Shown piece by piece: positions 41,622 through 51,604 of a stretch of DNA of 64,000 nt. A model generated the notes under the pieces. That model searched no databases, was not told where the DNA came from, and saw only the letters and a list, made by a program, of their open reading frames with translations. Numbering within the stretch: position 1 is the stretch's first letter; every line of letters begins with the position of its first letter. The stretch covers positions 262,302-326,301 of the forward strand of contig JAAVAP010000013.1 of assembly GCA_014804005.1 (NCBI GenBank), read 5' to 3'. The DNA comes from Treponema sp. (lineage in GTDB: Bacteria > Spirochaetota > Spirochaetia > Treponematales > Treponemataceae). Both the position numbers and the translations under genes were made by a program.

Positions 41622-44090
41622 ATGCCACAGGAATTTTTCCCTGCACGGGGTGACAGCCAACCGAAAATATATGCGTACAGCGACATTCGCTTCCCCGGCC
41701 AGCTTAAAGTGGGATACACTGTGCGAGACGTGCGCGAGCGCATTGCCGAACAATATCCCACGGTCACGCCCGAAACCTCATATCGGATTGAGTACGAGGC
41801 ATCTGCCATGCGCGACGATGGCACGACATTCACCGACCACGATGTGCACGAAGTCCTAAAGGCGGCCGGCATTTCCAACACTGCGGGCGAATGGTTCAAG
41901 TGTTATGTTGAAGATGTCAAGGCGGCGGTACTTGCATTGAAGCGCGGAGCTGTCTGTGTTGAAAATCGGATATATGACTTTGCGATGCGTCCCGAGCAGG
42001 AGGAAGCCGTAGCTAAAACTTCGGCGTATTTCACTGAATATATGGCGAGTGAATCGAACAAGCCGCCTCACTTTTTATGGAACTGCAAGATGCGGTTCGG
42101 AAAGACGTTCGCGACTTATCAACTTGCAAGGCGCATGGGCTTCAAGCACGTGCTTGTGCTGACGTTCAAGCCCGCCGTACAGAGCGCGTGGCAGGATGAT
42201 TTGAATAATCACGTTGACTTCGAGGGCTGGCAGTTCATCGCGCGCGGCGGTCTCACCTACGAGCAGGCGGACAAAAACAAGCCGTTCGTGTGCTTCGCTT
42301 CATTTCAGGACTTCCTCGGCAAGAACAGTGCGGGCGGAATCAAGCTTAAGAACGAATGGGCGCACACAATTCTTTGGGACATGGTCGTGTTCGACGAGTA
42401 CCACTACGGAGCGTGGCGCGAGCGGGCAAGGGAATTGTTTGAAGTTGAGGACGGTCGGGCAGAGAGCGGCGGCATGGAGTTCTTCAACGAGGACTATATG
42501 CCTATATCCACGCGAGCGTACCTCTACCTTTCAGGCACACCTTTCCGCGCCATCGCTGCGGGCGAGTTCATTGAAGAGCAGATTTACAACTGGACGTATT
42601 CTGACGAGCAGCGCGAGAAACTGAACTGGGACATATCAAAAGGACAAAACCCCTATGAAGCCCTGCCGCGCATGGTGCTGATGACCTATCAACTACCAGA
42701 CAGTATAAAGGATATCGCGTCAGGCGGCGAGTATGACGAGTTTGATTTGAACGTGTTTTTCTCCGCCGAGGGAGAGGGCGAGGACGCGCGGTTCAAGTAC
42801 GAGGACGAGGTGCAGAAGTGGCTCGACCTAATCCGCGGCGCGTATCTTGCGACGAGCATTGACAATTTGAAATTGGGCGCGAAAAAGCCGCCCCTGCCTT
42901 TTTCTTCTGGACGGCTTTTAAATATTCTTTTACATACGCTGTGGTTCTTGCCAAACGTCGCCGCGTGCCACGCAATGAAAAATTTGTTGTTCAGACCGAA
43001 CAACAAATTTTACCACGACTACAATATAGTCGTCTGCGCAGGGGCGGGCGCAGGTATCGGAATTGACGCTTTGCCGCCTGTAAAAAAGGCCATGGAAGAG
43101 CCGCTTGAAAGCAAGTCCATCACTCTCACGTGCGGCAAGTTGACGACGGGCGTTACCGTAAAGCCGTGGACGGGGATTTTTATGCTGCGCAATCTTACCA
43201 GTCCCGAAACGTATTTTCAGGCGGCGTTCCGAGTGCAGTCGCCGTGGACGATAAAAAATCCGACAGGCGGCAATCCGAATGAGGAAGAAATCATTAAAAA
43301 AGAATGCTATGTCTTCGACTTCGCGCCCGATAGAGCGTTGAGGCAGATTTCCGACTATGCCTGTCGTCTGAATGTGGACGAGGTGAATCCCGAGCACAAG
43401 GTCGAGGAGTTCATAAAGTTTCTGCCCGTGCTCGCCTACGACGGAAGTAGCATGAAGCAGATTGACGCGGCCGGCATCCTTGACATCGCGACGAGCGGAA
43501 CCACTGCCACGCTGCTTGCGCGGCGGTGGGAGTCGGCTTTGCTCGTCAACGTGGACAACGCTACCTTGAAGCGACTTTTAAGCAATCAACAGGCGATGGA
43601 CGCGCTCATGAAAATCGAGGGCTTCCGCTCGCTCAACGCCGACTTGGAGACGATTATCAACAAGTCCGAGAAAATCAAGAAAGCCAAAGAAAATGCGAAC
43701 GAGCGTGAACTGACACAGTCGGAAAAGAAGGAACTTTCCGAGGACGAAAAAGAGTACCGCAGCAAACGCAAGCAGATTCAGGAGAAGCTGATTAAGTTCG
43801 CGACGCGCATACCAGTGTTCATGTACCTGACAGACTTCCGCGAGCAGACTTTGAAAGAAGTCATCACGCAATTGGAGCCGGGGCTGTTCAAGCGTGTTAC
43901 TGGGCTTGAGATTAAGGACTTTGAGTTGCTTGTTAGCCTGAATGTTTTCAACGCTCCGCTGATGAACGACGCGGTGTTCAAGTTCAAGCGGTATGAGGAC
44001 AGTTCGCTTTCATACACAGGCATCAACCGCCATGCCGATGAGACCAAAGTCGGCGGGTTCGACACCGCGTTGGAGATTACGGAGGTGTGA
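41622..44090 (+). CDS. GIY-YIG nuclease fused to SF2 DEAD/H-type helicase (putative restriction protein)
   Basis: The 822-residue protein has an N-terminal T5orf172-like GIY-YIG domain (about residues 12-100; KIYAYSDIRFPGQLKVGYTV, then RDVRERIAEQYP, DVHEVLKAAGI and EWFKCYVED). An SF2 motor follows, with MRFGKT as a variant Walker A (about 155), FDEYHYG as motif II (about 256), YLSGTPFRA as motif III (about 303) and YFQAAFRVQSPW as motif VI. The C-terminal 200 residues are helical and charged. It is the likely DNA-cleaving or translocating part of the cluster with the upstream methyltransferases. ATG 41622 follows GGGGAG. Confidence 0.85.
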   Translation: MPQEFFPARGDSQPKIYAYSDIRFPGQLKVGYTVRDVRERIAEQYPTVTPETSYRIEYEASAMRDDGTTFTDHDVHEVLKAAGISNTAGEWFKCYVEDVKAAVLALKRGAVCVENRIYDFAMRPEQEEAVAKTSAYFTEYMASESNKPPHFLWNCKMRFGKTFATYQLARRMGFKHVLVLTFKPAVQSAWQDDLNNHVDFEGWQFIARGGLTYEQADKNKPFVCFASFQDFLGKNSAGGIKLKNEWAHTILWDMVVFDEYHYGAWRERARELFEVEDGRAESGGMEFFNEDYMPISTRAYLYLSGTPFRAIAAGEFIEEQIYNWTYSDEQREKLNWDISKGQNPYEALPRMVLMTYQLPDSIKDIASGGEYDEFDLNVFFSAEGEGEDARFKYEDEVQKWLDLIRGAYLATSIDNLKLGAKKPPLPFSSGRLLNILLHTLWFLPNVAACHAMKNLLFRPNNKFYHDYNIVVCAGAGAGIGIDALPPVKKAMEEPLESKSITLTCGKLTTGVTVKPWTGIFMLRNLTSPETYFQAAFRVQSPWTIKNPTGGNPNEEEIIKKECYVFDFAPDRALRQISDYACRLNVDEVNPEHKVEEFIKFLPVLAYDGSSMKQIDAAGILDIATSGTTATLLARRWESALLVNVDNATLKRLLSNQQAMDALMKIEGFRSLNADLETIINKSEKIKKAKENANERELTQSEKKELSEDEKEYRSKRKQIQEKLIKFATRIPVFMYLTDFREQTLKEVITQLEPGLFKRVTGLEIKDFELLVSLNVFNAPLMNDAVFKFKRYEDSSLSYTGINRHADETKVGGFDTALEITEV

Positions 44091-44204
44091 GTGGAGAAGC
44101 AATCCGTCAAAACCAAATCCTTCCCCAAATAAAGGGCAGAATTACACTTGCAATTTTTCCCGAAATCCATTAAAATGAAAACACTTTTTGTTGGGTGGAA
44201 AACC

Positions 44205-47200
44205 GTGTTTTTAAAAAGTTTGGACATTTTCGGATTCAAAAGTTTCGCCGACCGCACGCATGTGGATTTCGCCGACGGAATCACAGCTCTTCTCGGACCG
44301 AACGGCTGCGGAAAAAGCAATGTCGTGGACGCGATGAAATGGGTTTTGGCGGAAAACAAATCCAAGAATCTCCGCGCCGACAAAATGGAAGACGTGATTT
44401 TCAACGGTACGGAAACCCGGCCGCCGCTCAACGTGGCGGAAGTCACGCTCACGATTCTAAACGAAAATTCATTGCTTCCGCTTGAGGACGCGGAAATCGC
44501 GATAAAACGCCGCCTTTTCCGTTCGGGCGAATCGGCGTATTTCATAAACAACCGGCAAGTCGGCCCGCGCGAAATCCGGCAGCTTTTCATGGACACGGGC
44601 GTTGGAAAGGCCGCGTATTCTGTGATGGAGCAGGGCAAAATCGACCAGGTTCTTTCGAGCAAGCCCGAAGACCGCCGCTATCTTTTCGAGGAAGCCGCTG
44701 GAATCAGCCGTTCAAAGGCGGAAGTGGCGGAGGCCGAGCGCGAGCTTGAAAAGACTCGGACAAACCTTTCGCAAATCGAAATCTCGCTTGCCGAAATAAA
44801 GACGAACTACGAGCGGCTTAAAGTCCAGTCCGAAAAAACCACGAAATATCGCGCGGTAAAAGAAGAAGTTTTCAATTTGCAGCTTGACTTGCAGCTTTTG
44901 AAACTGAAAGGCTTCGTCGAGACAAAGACGCGCGGCGAGGCTTCAAAAAAAGAAATCGAGCAAAAACGCGCCGCGGTTCGCGAGGAAATCGACGCGATAA
45001 ATAGCGCGCTCACCGAAAACACCGACAAGATAAAGTCGCTCCAAGACCAAGTCGCGCTCGGCACGCAGGAACTCATAAAAATCCAAGGCGAAAAAACCGG
45101 AAAGCAAGAATTGCAAAAGCAGTTCAATTCGCGCGCCGCTGAAATCGACGAAAAAATTTCCACGCTCGAAGCGCACAAAAAGACAATCCAGTCGCGCATC
45201 GACGATCTCGGCGAAGAATTGGACGAGGCGGAAGCATCCGTCTACGAAAAGCAAAAGCAGCTTTCGGGCATAAAAGAAAACATCGCCTCGTTCAACGAGA
45301 ACATCGCCACGGCTTCCGGCACAATCACGAACAACGACATTCAGGCGGAAGAAAAGCAGGAAATGATCGAAAGCCTCAATTTGGCGCGCGCGGATTTGCA
45401 AAAAGAACTCACCGCCATAACCGAGGACATCGTTACCGAACTTGACGCGAAACTCAAGGACGCGGGCTATTCGCAGAGCGCGATGGAAAACGCAAAGGGC
45501 GCGCTCGAAGAAACTTTGGGGCGGCTCAAGATTTTCGTGGAAGGAAGAAAAAACATTTTCGGCGACATCGCGCAGGGCGGCGAGGCGAATCCGCAGAAAG
45601 TCGCGCAGGACGCGCTTTCGGCTTTCGGCGAGACGCTTTCGATGCTGCAAAATCTCGAGGACGCGCTTTCTTCATACATTTCGTCTTCTCCGCAATTCAT
45701 CGGCGAATTCTTGAGCCCGGAAGGAATCATCACGAAAAAACGCGGAATCGACGAAAGGATTCACGACAACATAAGCCAAATTTCCGCGCTTGAATCGCGC
45801 ATCGACGAACTGAAAAAAGAGAACGATTCGCTTTCGGAAAAAATCGATGAATATCGCCAGACGCTCGCCGCGCTCCAAGTGAACGAAGCGAAAATGAACG
45901 AGCAGATTTCCGCCGCGCAGTCGCAGATGTCGCTTTTGCGCCGAAGCATTTCCGCCGAGGAAAACACGCTCCGCCAAAACGAGGAAGAGCTTTTCACCGA
46001 GCGCAAACGCAAGGAAGACTTGCAGGAACAAATCGAAGGCATCGCCGAGGAACTTGCCGAAATCGAGCGGCGCGGAATGGAAACCGCCGAAAACCTGAAA
46101 AGGCTCGACGAAGAAATCAAAGATTACAACAACAAAGTTTCTGGCAAGACGAACGATCTCAACAAAAAGCAGGAAACCTTGAATCGATTCCAGACGCAGT
46201 ACGAGCAGCTTTCGAATTCGATGATTCAAGTGGAAACCGAAATCCGCAACGTCAAGCAGAATTTCCTCGACCAATATTCGCGCGACCTCATGGAATACGA
46301 AGAGCACATGTACACGATTACGACTCCGGCCGCCGAAATCCGCGACTCGCTTTCCAAGAAAAAGTCCGAGCTTGAAAGCCTTTCGCACGGAATAAATTTG
46401 ATGGCACCAGAAGAATTCGTGGAAGTGAAAGAACGCTACGAACGCCAGCAGGCGAACTTCGACGACACGCAGAAATCGCTAAAGGATTTGGAGCGCGTGG
46501 CGGAAGAAATCCGCTCGAAGTCCAGCGAACTTTTTTTGGACACCTACAACAAGATAAAGCGCAATTTCCACAATATGTTCCGCCGCCTTTTCAACGGAGG
46601 ACGCGCGGAACTCCGCTTGGAAAATCCCGAGAACGTTCTTTCCACTGGAATCGACATTTTCGCGCAGCCGCCGGGAAAAAAGCTTGAAAACATCGCGCTT
46701 CTTTCGGGCGGAGAAAAAACGATGACTGCGATTGCGTTGCTTTTCGCGACGTACCAAGTGCGCCCAAGCCCGTTCTGCCTGCTCGACGAAATCGACGCTG
46801 CTTTGGACGACAAGAACGTCTCGAGCTTTGTCACGACGCTCAAGAGTTTTGCGAACGTGAGCCAATACATCGTCATCACGCACAACAAAAAAACCGTGCT
46901 TGGCGCGAGCACGACGCTCGGCGTTACGATGGAAGAGTCGGGCGTTTCCAAAGTCATCGCGCTTCGCCTTGACGACGACATCGAAAAAATAAAGAGCGAA
47001 TACAGTGACGACGCATACGCGAGCGAGCCTTTCGTGGAAGAGGATGTTCCGTCCGAAGAAGGCGTGGTGATTCCGCCGCGTCCGCCGCGCCGCAAGAAAA
47101 ACGAAGGCGCGCAAAATTCGAAAGAATCCTCGCCGCAAAATGACGCGCCCGAAACCCGCGAGGAAGAAACGCAAGCGCAGGCAAGCGGCGAAAATCTCGC

Positions 47201-47252
47201 AGACGAAACGCCAGCGCAAGAGGGCGGAAATATTACGGAGGGCAGCGAGTGA
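44205..47252 (+). CDS. smc: SMC-family chromosome condensation ATPase, non-canonical hinge
   Basis: The roughly 1015-residue protein has the SMC N-terminal ATPase lobe (LKSLDIFGFKSFADRTHVDF; Walker A GPNGCGKS at residues 31-38). Two long coiled coils follow. The C-terminal lobe has the LSGGEKTMTAIALLFA signature and the PFCLLDEIDAALDD Walker B. The middle section (about 430-530) lacks the glycine-rich pattern of a normal hinge and looks helical. A 90-residue Pro/Glu-rich tail extends the end. GTG 44205 is chosen because GGGTGG lies just upstream and the protein then starts at the conserved strand. The last 4 nt overlap the next gene. No scpA or scpB is nearby. Confidence 0.9.
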   Translation: MFLKSLDIFGFKSFADRTHVDFADGITALLGPNGCGKSNVVDAMKWVLAENKSKNLRADKMEDVIFNGTETRPPLNVAEVTLTILNENSLLPLEDAEIAIKRRLFRSGESAYFINNRQVGPREIRQLFMDTGVGKAAYSVMEQGKIDQVLSSKPEDRRYLFEEAAGISRSKAEVAEAERELEKTRTNLSQIEISLAEIKTNYERLKVQSEKTTKYRAVKEEVFNLQLDLQLLKLKGFVETKTRGEASKKEIEQKRAAVREEIDAINSALTENTDKIKSLQDQVALGTQELIKIQGEKTGKQELQKQFNSRAAEIDEKISTLEAHKKTIQSRIDDLGEELDEAEASVYEKQKQLSGIKENIASFNENIATASGTITNNDIQAEEKQEMIESLNLARADLQKELTAITEDIVTELDAKLKDAGYSQSAMENAKGALEETLGRLKIFVEGRKNIFGDIAQGGEANPQKVAQDALSAFGETLSMLQNLEDALSSYISSSPQFIGEFLSPEGIITKKRGIDERIHDNISQISALESRIDELKKENDSLSEKIDEYRQTLAALQVNEAKMNEQISAAQSQMSLLRRSISAEENTLRQNEEELFTERKRKEDLQEQIEGIAEELAEIERRGMETAENLKRLDEEIKDYNNKVSGKTNDLNKKQETLNRFQTQYEQLSNSMIQVETEIRNVKQNFLDQYSRDLMEYEEHMYTITTPAAEIRDSLSKKKSELESLSHGINLMAPEEFVEVKERYERQQANFDDTQKSLKDLERVAEEIRSKSSELFLDTYNKIKRNFHNMFRRLFNGGRAELRLENPENVLSTGIDIFAQPPGKKLENIALLSGGEKTMTAIALLFATYQVRPSPFCLLDEIDAALDDKNVSSFVTTLKSFANVSQYIVITHNKKTVLGASTTLGVTMEESGVSKVIALRLDDDIEKIKSEYSDDAYASEPFVEEDVPSEEGVVIPPRPPRRKKNEGAQNSKESSPQNDAPETREEETQAQASGENLADETPAQEGGNITEGSE

Positions 47253-47617
47253 TCGACTTTTCGCAAATCGCGGAAAATGTCCAAGACTTTCTCTCGGAGC
47301 GGAAAAAGGCGGTTTTGATTTCCGCAATCCTCGTGCTGTTTTTTTGCGCCGCGCTCATCGTGCTTTCGTTCGCGCCCCAATCGAAAAAAAATGAAATTGA
47401 GCCTTATCGCGCCGAGCCTTTCATAGCCAACCAAGAATTGCTTTTGCCGCAAGGACCTTCCGTTCCGCAAAGTTATTCCGTGGGCAGACAAAATGCCGAA
47501 GGCTGGGACGAAAACGAAATCGAACGCTGGCTCACCCGTCCCGATGCCGATGCAGTGGAAAAACTTTCGTCCGCGAACGACGCGATGATTTCAGAAATAA
47601 CAGGAGCCGCGCCGTGA
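47249..47617 (+). CDS. Small membrane-anchored protein downstream of smc
   Basis: A 122-residue protein with one membrane helix at about residues 20-43 (KKAVLISAILVLFFCAALIV) and a roughly 80-residue polar domain outside it; no family recognised. It starts with GTG overlapping the smc stop by 4 nt and ends overlapping the next lipoprotein start by 4 nt (GTGA at both joints), so the three are translated as a unit. The topology suggests N-in with the larger domain in the periplasm. Confidence 0.7.
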   Translation: MIDFSQIAENVQDFLSERKKAVLISAILVLFFCAALIVLSFAPQSKKNEIEPYRAEPFIANQELLLPQGPSVPQSYSVGRQNAEGWDENEIERWLTRPDADAVEKLSSANDAMISEITGAAP

Positions 47618-49548
47618 AAAAAATCGCATTTCTGATTTTGGCAAGCGCATTTTTTTTCTCTTCTTGCAAGACCACGAATTCTTCCGCAGAGAACGCCGCC
47701 GCGCAGAATTTTTCCGACGAAAGCGAAATTTCCCAAACCGATGAAAGCACGGAAAACGAAATTCCCGATTCAGAATCCGTGCAAGAATCCGCACCAAATG
47801 AAAACAGCGCGCAAACTTCTGATGAAATTCAAGACGAGCAAAACACCGACGAAAAAATTGCGCCGGACGAAAACGCGCAAATCCAAGACGGATTTGACGA
47901 AATAGAAGAAAGCGAAGATATTTTTGCGCAAGAAAATTTCACGGACGAAAACGCCCAAAAAAACGATTCTCCTTCAAGCGAAATTTCTCCGCAAGAAAAT
48001 CCATCTGAAATTGAAAGCGCAGAAAATTTCGCTCAAGACGAAAACGCGCGGCAAGAAGAAATTTCATCCGAAGAAAAAATTCCGCAAGAAGAGCTTTTTG
48101 CCGAGCGCGTTCCGCAAACCGAACAAAATTTATCTCAAGATGAACTTGTCGAAAGCGAAAATGCGGTCGCGGAAAACGGCGGCGAAGATGCGAATGTTTC
48201 AACTCCGCACGATCCTGAATTTGCGGAATTGAATTCTGCGCAAAGCGAATCTGATTCACAAACGCCGCCCGCAGCCCAATCTGAAATTGAAACGCAATCG
48301 CAATCCGCAGGCAATAATTCCGCAGGTCAAAATCAAAATTCACGCCAACGTCAAAACGATGCGTCAAGGCAAAACCAAAGGCAGAACGCGCCTGCGGATT
48401 CCGCGCAAAACGTTCCGCAAAGAAATCCTGTTCCTCAAGGAAACGGGGCGCGGCAGAATTCTTCGAACGGGAATTCCACCCAAGTTCCCCCGACTGGAAA
48501 TTCCGCAAGGCAAAATTCCAAAAATGAAAATTCTTCCACGGAAAACGGAAACGAAATCGCTTCGAAATACGACTTTTCCGAAAGCGGCGAAAATTCCAAC
48601 GAAATTGAGTCGGAAGAAAAACCAAAGCCGATTCCTTCGCGCTCGCTCACGTTGAAACGCAATCAATTCGTGGACATAATTTATCCCGGAAGCGGCTGGA
48701 TTTATCTTGGAGAAGATGGCGGCGATCATTTCACTTTTTACGGGCGAAAACAAGGCGGGGGAGAAAGCACGTTCACGCTTCGCTCGAAAAAAGCCGGCAA
48801 AGCATTGTTGCATTTTTACAAGAACGACGCGCTTACGGGAAAATACATTGACGACTACATCGAACTGAATGTGACGCAGGAAGCCGCGTTGGATGCGGCG
48901 CATGTGGAAGCGCCTTCATACGCGCAAGCCGTTCCGCAAAAATATGAGCGCAAAAATCCGAGTGAAGAAGGTGACGAAATTCCTGCACAAGCCGAAAACG
49001 ATGCGCCGAATTCGGAAAGCAAAAAAAATTCTTCCGAAACGGTTACAAGCAATACCGACGGAAAAAATGGCGCAGAGCAAAATGCCAACGATGAAATCGC
49101 GCGGAACTCGGCGAAAGAAGTGGCCGCGTCAGAAAAAGTCCAGACCGTGATACAAACTTCACCAACGCAGGAAGAAAGCGCGTCGCGCACATCGATAGCG
49201 TCGTCCACGCAAAATTCTCCGGCGCGAAACGAAAATCCTAAAAAAGATTCGCAGGCAGCGGCGAATGCGGCATCGCTTTTGGAGCAAGCGCAAAAGGCTT
49301 ACGACGAAAAGCGATTTGCGGATGCCCTCGACCTCGTGCGGAAATTCCTTGACATCGCTACGGAAAACATCGACGCCGGCATTTTCCTTGAAGGTCAAAT
49401 TCTAGAAGCAAAGTCCGAAGTGCGCGACATAAAGTCCGCGATTGTCTCTTACGATACCGTCGTGAAAAATTTTCCGCAAAGCAAATTTTGGACGCGGGCG
49501 AACGAGCGCGGAATTTATTTGAAAAGATTTTATATCAACATACGATAA
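47614..49548 (+). CDS. Large acidic lipoprotein with low-complexity region and C-terminal TPR-like repeat
   Basis: The 644-residue protein begins with a lipoprotein signal (AFLILASAFFFSSC, cysteine at about residue 18). Residues 20-320 are a Glu/Asn/Gln/Ser-rich low-complexity region without hydrophobic core. A small folded domain follows (about 345-420; QFVDIIYPGSGWIYLGEDGG). After a second disordered stretch comes a TPR-like helical end (AQKAYDEKRFADALDLVRKF, SAIVSYDTVVKNFPQSKFW). It probably reaches across the periplasm to bind peptidoglycan or outer-membrane partners; this is inference. GTG start overlaps the upstream gene. Confidence 0.7.
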   Translation: MKKIAFLILASAFFFSSCKTTNSSAENAAAQNFSDESEISQTDESTENEIPDSESVQESAPNENSAQTSDEIQDEQNTDEKIAPDENAQIQDGFDEIEESEDIFAQENFTDENAQKNDSPSSEISPQENPSEIESAENFAQDENARQEEISSEEKIPQEELFAERVPQTEQNLSQDELVESENAVAENGGEDANVSTPHDPEFAELNSAQSESDSQTPPAAQSEIETQSQSAGNNSAGQNQNSRQRQNDASRQNQRQNAPADSAQNVPQRNPVPQGNGARQNSSNGNSTQVPPTGNSARQNSKNENSSTENGNEIASKYDFSESGENSNEIESEEKPKPIPSRSLTLKRNQFVDIIYPGSGWIYLGEDGGDHFTFYGRKQGGGESTFTLRSKKAGKALLHFYKNDALTGKYIDDYIELNVTQEAALDAAHVEAPSYAQAVPQKYERKNPSEEGDEIPAQAENDAPNSESKKNSSETVTSNTDGKNGAEQNANDEIARNSAKEVAASEKVQTVIQTSPTQEESASRTSIASSTQNSPARNENPKKDSQAAANAASLLEQAQKAYDEKRFADALDLVRKFLDIATENIDAGIFLEGQILEAKSEVRDIKSAIVSYDTVVKNFPQSKFWTRANERGIYLKRFYINIR

Positions 49549-49563
49549 TTTTTCGGAGGTTTT

Positions 49564-50280
49564 ATGAAAAAGCATTTTTTGGCGGGAACAATTTTCCTCG
49601 CGGCAATTTTTTCTTCGTGCGTCTTGCAAAAGCCGAACGAAGATTCAAAGTTGCCCCGAACGGTTTCGGTGAGCGGAACTGGGACTGTGGGCGTGCAGGC
49701 CGACATCGCTACGATAAATATGGCGGTCGTAACTTCAAACCGTTCTGTGGTGGAAGCGAGCCGCCTCAACGCAGAAGCAGTAGCAAAAGTGCGTGCCGAT
49801 CTCATCGAGGCCGGGCATTCCGCCGATTCGATTGTCACGGACGGCTATACGATAAATCAGGATGTCTCGTACAGAAACGGCTTGCCGATTCGTGGCGACT
49901 ACCGCGTCTCAAATTCGATGCACATCGTCGTGCGAAACATTTCCAACATCGGAAACGCGATTGACATTGCCGTGAACGCTGGCGCGAACGAATTTTCTTC
50001 TATTGATTTTTCGGTGAACGACATGGAAGGCGCGCTACGCGAGGCGAGGACGCAGGCGGTGAAGCGAGCCTATGAAGCGGCGAACCTCATGGCGAAGACG
50101 GCGGGCGCGGAACTCGGGCAAATCGTTTCGATCGCGGAAGAGCGCAACAGCGGATTCAGATCCGTTATGAACAATTCCGCGAAAATGGCGATGGATCTTG
50201 CCGCAGGCGAATCCACGATGGTAAGTCCCGGAAAGCAGATCGTAAGCGTCACGGTTTCGTGCGTTTATGAAATACAATAA
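49564..50280 (+). CDS. SIMPL-domain (DUF541) lipoprotein
   Basis: The 238-residue product has a lipoprotein signal (FLAAIFSSC, cysteine at residue 19) and a SIMPL/DUF541 domain. The domain is recognisable from RTVSVSGTGTVGVQADIATI at its start, through DGYTINQDVSYRNG, to GKQIVSVTVSCVYEI at the end. SIMPL proteins are periplasmic beta-alpha proteins of unclear function, some linked to stress resistance. ATG 49564 has CGGAGG 5 nt upstream. It is placed 15 nt after the large lipoprotein gene and is likely in the same unit. Confidence 0.85.
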   Translation: MKKHFLAGTIFLAAIFSSCVLQKPNEDSKLPRTVSVSGTGTVGVQADIATINMAVVTSNRSVVEASRLNAEAVAKVRADLIEAGHSADSIVTDGYTINQDVSYRNGLPIRGDYRVSNSMHIVVRNISNIGNAIDIAVNAGANEFSSIDFSVNDMEGALREARTQAVKRAYEAANLMAKTAGAELGQIVSIAEERNSGFRSVMNNSAKMAMDLAAGESTMVSPGKQIVSVTVSCVYEIQ

Positions 50281-50318
50281 AAGATAGAACTAAATAAACT
50301 AAAATTAGGAAGAAGAAA

Positions 50319-51602
50319 ATGCTTGACTACAGATTCATAAAAGAAAATCTCGACGCAGTAAAAGAAAACATAAAAAACCGCAACATGAGCGCGGACGCTG
50401 ATGCCGTCGTGGAACTTTACAACAGGCGGACATCTCTCGTGACCAAACGGCAGGAACTCCAACAAAAACGAAACGAAAACGCCGCCGCGATGAAAGGCAA
50501 GATGGATGCCAAATCGCGCCAAAAACTCATCGAAGAAGGAAAGCGCGTAAAGGACGCGATTTCCGAAGTGGAAAAAGACTGCGAGGAAATCGAGGCGCGA
50601 CTTGAAGAAGCCGCCCGGAAGATTCCGAACATGGCGCATCCCGACGCGCCTGTGGGAAAGCTCGACACCGAAAATCTCGAAGTGAAAAAAGTCGGCGTTC
50701 CGCGAAAATTCGATTTTGAGGCGCGCGATCATGTCCAACTTATGGAAGAGCTCGACCTCGTGGACTTCGAGCGCGGAACGAAAGTTTCCGGACAGAAATT
50801 CTACTATCTCAAAAACGAGGCGGTTTTTTTGGAGCAGGCTCTGATAATGTACGCGCTCGGCATTTTGCGGAAGCACGGCTTCACGACTTTCATCACGCCT
50901 GACTTGGCGAGGCAGGAAATCTTGCAGGGAATCGGCTTCAATCCGCGCGGAAACGAAAGCAACGTCTATTGCATCGAGGACGAGGGAACGTGCCTTGTGG
51001 CGACGGCGGAAATCACGCTCGGCGGCTATCATTCAGGCGAAATCCTGAACAAGGAAAATCTTCCGCTTATGTATTGCGGACTTTCGCATTGCTTCCGGCG
51101 CGAGGCCGGAGCGGCAGGGCAATTCAGCAAAGGACTTTACCGCGTGCATCAGTTTGACAAAGTGGAAATGTTCGTGTACTGCCTGCCCGAGCAAAGCGAC
51201 GCGCTCCACGAAAAATTGCGGAGCATCGAAGAGGAAATCTTTACGGGACTTGAAATTCCTTTCCGCGTCGTGGACACTTGCACAGGCGACTTGGGCGCGC
51301 CCGCATATCGCAAATGGGATTTGGAAGCTTGGATGCCGGGACGAAACGGCGGCGAATACGGCGAAGTCACTTCGACATCGAACTGCACGGACTATCAGGC
51401 GCGCAGGCTCGGAGTGCGCTTCAAAGATTCCGACGGAAAGAACAAGTTCGTGCACATGCTCAACGGAACTGCGATCGCGGTGGGACGCGCGATGCTCGCC
51501 ATCATCGAGAATTTCCAAAACGCCGACGGATCGATTACGGTTCCGAAAGTGCTCGTGCCTTTCTGCGGATTTGAACAAATCTCTCCAAAAAACAGGAGCT
51601 AA
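50319..51602 (+). CDS. serS: Seryl-tRNA synthetase
   Basis: Class II synthetase charging tRNA-Ser. The 427-residue product has the N-terminal tRNA-binding coiled coil (MLDYRFIKENLDAVKENIKN through about residue 105). The catalytic core has motif 2 (CFRREAGAAGQFSKGLYRVH, then QFDKVEMF) and motif 3 (LNGTAIAVGRAMLAIIENFQ). The length is normal. ATG 50319 has AGGAAGAAG upstream. It is followed after 2 nt by the AI-2E-family permease gene. Confidence 0.97.
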   Translation: MLDYRFIKENLDAVKENIKNRNMSADADAVVELYNRRTSLVTKRQELQQKRNENAAAMKGKMDAKSRQKLIEEGKRVKDAISEVEKDCEEIEARLEEAARKIPNMAHPDAPVGKLDTENLEVKKVGVPRKFDFEARDHVQLMEELDLVDFERGTKVSGQKFYYLKNEAVFLEQALIMYALGILRKHGFTTFITPDLARQEILQGIGFNPRGNESNVYCIEDEGTCLVATAEITLGGYHSGEILNKENLPLMYCGLSHCFRREAGAAGQFSKGLYRVHQFDKVEMFVYCLPEQSDALHEKLRSIEEEIFTGLEIPFRVVDTCTGDLGAPAYRKWDLEAWMPGRNGGEYGEVTSTSNCTDYQARRLGVRFKDSDGKNKFVHMLNGTAIAVGRAMLAIIENFQNADGSITVPKVLVPFCGFEQISPKNRS

Positions 51603-51604
51603 TC

